A stretch of 64,000 nt of DNA from positions 310,001 to 374,000 of the forward strand of contig NZ_BBWQ01000018.1 of the NCBI RefSeq assembly GCF_001463885.1. The letters are read 5' to 3'. A model generated the notes under the pieces. The model did not search any database and was not told the DNA's origin. It saw nothing but the letters and a program-made list of their open reading frames with translations. The stretch is from Aureimonas altamirensis (GTDB lineage Bacteria > Pseudomonadota > Alphaproteobacteria > Rhizobiales > Rhizobiaceae). The translations under genes and the position numbers were made by a program. Shown in pieces: positions 63,452 to 64,000 of this stretch (its first letter is position 1; every line of letters starts with the position of its first letter).

Positions 63452-64000
63452 ATGGCTGATATCCAGGTTGGCGGTTTTCCGGGCATCGACCCGACCTGGT
63501 CTTCCAGCGACAAGGACATGATCACGACAGGGCTCGGCGCCAGCCGGGTCTGGGCCACACTCGGCCACGGCATCGTCAACGAGGTCTATTGGCCGTCCAC
63601 CGGGCGCCCGCAGATCCGCGACCTCGGCTTCATCGTCCGGCACAAGGGTGGCTGGACCGAACTCAAGCGCGTCGATACCTATCTCTTCTCGCTGCCCAAA
63701 CCCTATATCCCGCTGCCGGCCGTGGTGCATGAGGGCGAGCATTATCGGCTCGAACTCGAAGTCCTGCCGCATCCCCTGCGCGATTGCCTCCTTATCCGCT
63801 ATGCGCTGTCGGGCGTCGATGCGAGGCTCTATGTGCTTCTTGCGCCCCATCTCGATGGCGCCCGCGACAACGATGCGATGGCCGGCGCCGATCTGTCGGC
63901 CAGCCACAATTCCACGTCGCTTTGCCTGCGTGCCGATGGTGGTTTCCTGCGCACCAGCGCCGGGTTTGTCGGCACCTCCGATGGCTGGCAGGACTTCTCA
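63452..64000 (+). CDS. GH15 glucoamylase-like protein, N-terminal part (cut by window edge)
   Basis: The 183 codons seen encode a bacterial glucoamylase/glucodextranase N-terminal beta-sandwich: GIDPTWSSSDKDMITTGLGASRVWATLGHGIVNEVYWPSTGRPQIRDLGF. The family hydrolyses alpha-1,4 or alpha-1,6 glucosidic bonds from the non-reducing end; the catalytic (alpha/alpha)6 barrel lies beyond the window. No signal peptide is evident, so it is likely cytoplasmic. The ATG at 63452 is preceded by a weak GGA. The gene follows the LuxR gene after 97 bases and need not be related to it. Confidence 0.88.
   Translation, partial: MADIQVGGFPGIDPTWSSSDKDMITTGLGASRVWATLGHGIVNEVYWPSTGRPQIRDLGFIVRHKGGWTELKRVDTYLFSLPKPYIPLPAVVHEGEHYRLELEVLPHPLRDCLLIRYALSGVDARLYVLLAPHLDGARDNDAMAGADLSASHNSTSLCLRADGGFLRTSAGFVGTSDGWQDFS

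Overview
The window is GC-rich chromosomal DNA with dense, operon-packed genes. Gene order and protein style point to an alphaproteobacterium of the order Hyphomicrobiales (Rhizobiales). The best evidence is the rlpA - D,D-carboxypeptidase - tmk - holB - metG - tatD - MBL hydrolase order, the XdhABC-GuaD and uric-acid genes, and the UrtABCDE/formamidase operon. The genus cannot be fixed from sequence reading alone. I see no IS element, prophage, integrase or CRISPR array. One tRNA gene (Ser, anticodon TGA) is present.

Left third (1-14165): a purine-catabolism island. A 5'-truncated LysR gene is followed by 5-hydroxyisourate hydrolase (minus strand). Divergent from that is a plus-strand run: a PuuE-UraD fusion, ureidoglycine aminohydrolase, ureidoglycolate lyase, a CMP/dCMP-type deaminase and an NCS2 permease. 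Facing them is the minus-strand xdhA-xdhB-xdhC-guaD operon. A second LysR gene, a paralogue of the first, is divergent from xdhA, and an AzgA-type purine permease follows it. Together these convert guanine and xanthine to urate, and take 5-hydroxyisourate on to allantoin, allantoate and ureidoglycolate, ending in glyoxylate and urea. Urate oxidase and allantoate amidohydrolase are not in the window.

14.2-30.3 kb: mostly housekeeping. It holds an AI-2E family exporter with a long cytosolic tail, a CHASE3/PAS hybrid histidine kinase translationally coupled to a CheY-like regulator, a membrane diguanylate cyclase, an RbsD/FucU mutarotase, a VOC protein, the metG/tmk/holB/rlpA cluster, a cold-shock protein, a 41-residue basic protein and tRNA-Ser.

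30.4-41.5 kb: quinone-dependent D-lactate dehydrogenase is divergent from a sugar operon (aldehyde dehydrogenase, xylulokinase-type kinase, HAD phosphatase, RpiR regulator, RpiA, and a three-gene sugar ABC importer). A short palindrome with TAG...CTA arms recurs at the dld/aldehyde dehydrogenase promoters and before the ABC genes. It is a good candidate operator for the RpiR protein.

41.5-49.3 kb: an accessory patchwork of regulator/oxidoreductase pairs (LysR, MDR, two SDRs, two AraC, alpha/beta hydrolase, aldo-keto reductase). It starts with a decayed SnoaL/NTF2-like gene remnant. 49.4-52.3 kb: a three-gene BtuCDF/FecBCD-type ABC importer.

52.4-63.4 kb: the minus-strand urtABCDE-fmdA-fmdB operon imports and hydrolyses urea and short amides. 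Divergent from it is the most unusual gene of the window. Its 1121-residue product fuses an NCS1 nucleobase permease to a Cys-rich linker, a histidine kinase and a receiver, and it overlaps a REC-LuxR response regulator gene. The arrangement suggests a transporter-derived sensor controlling amide/urea (or purine-nitrogen) use. The window ends inside a GH15 glucoamylase-like gene.
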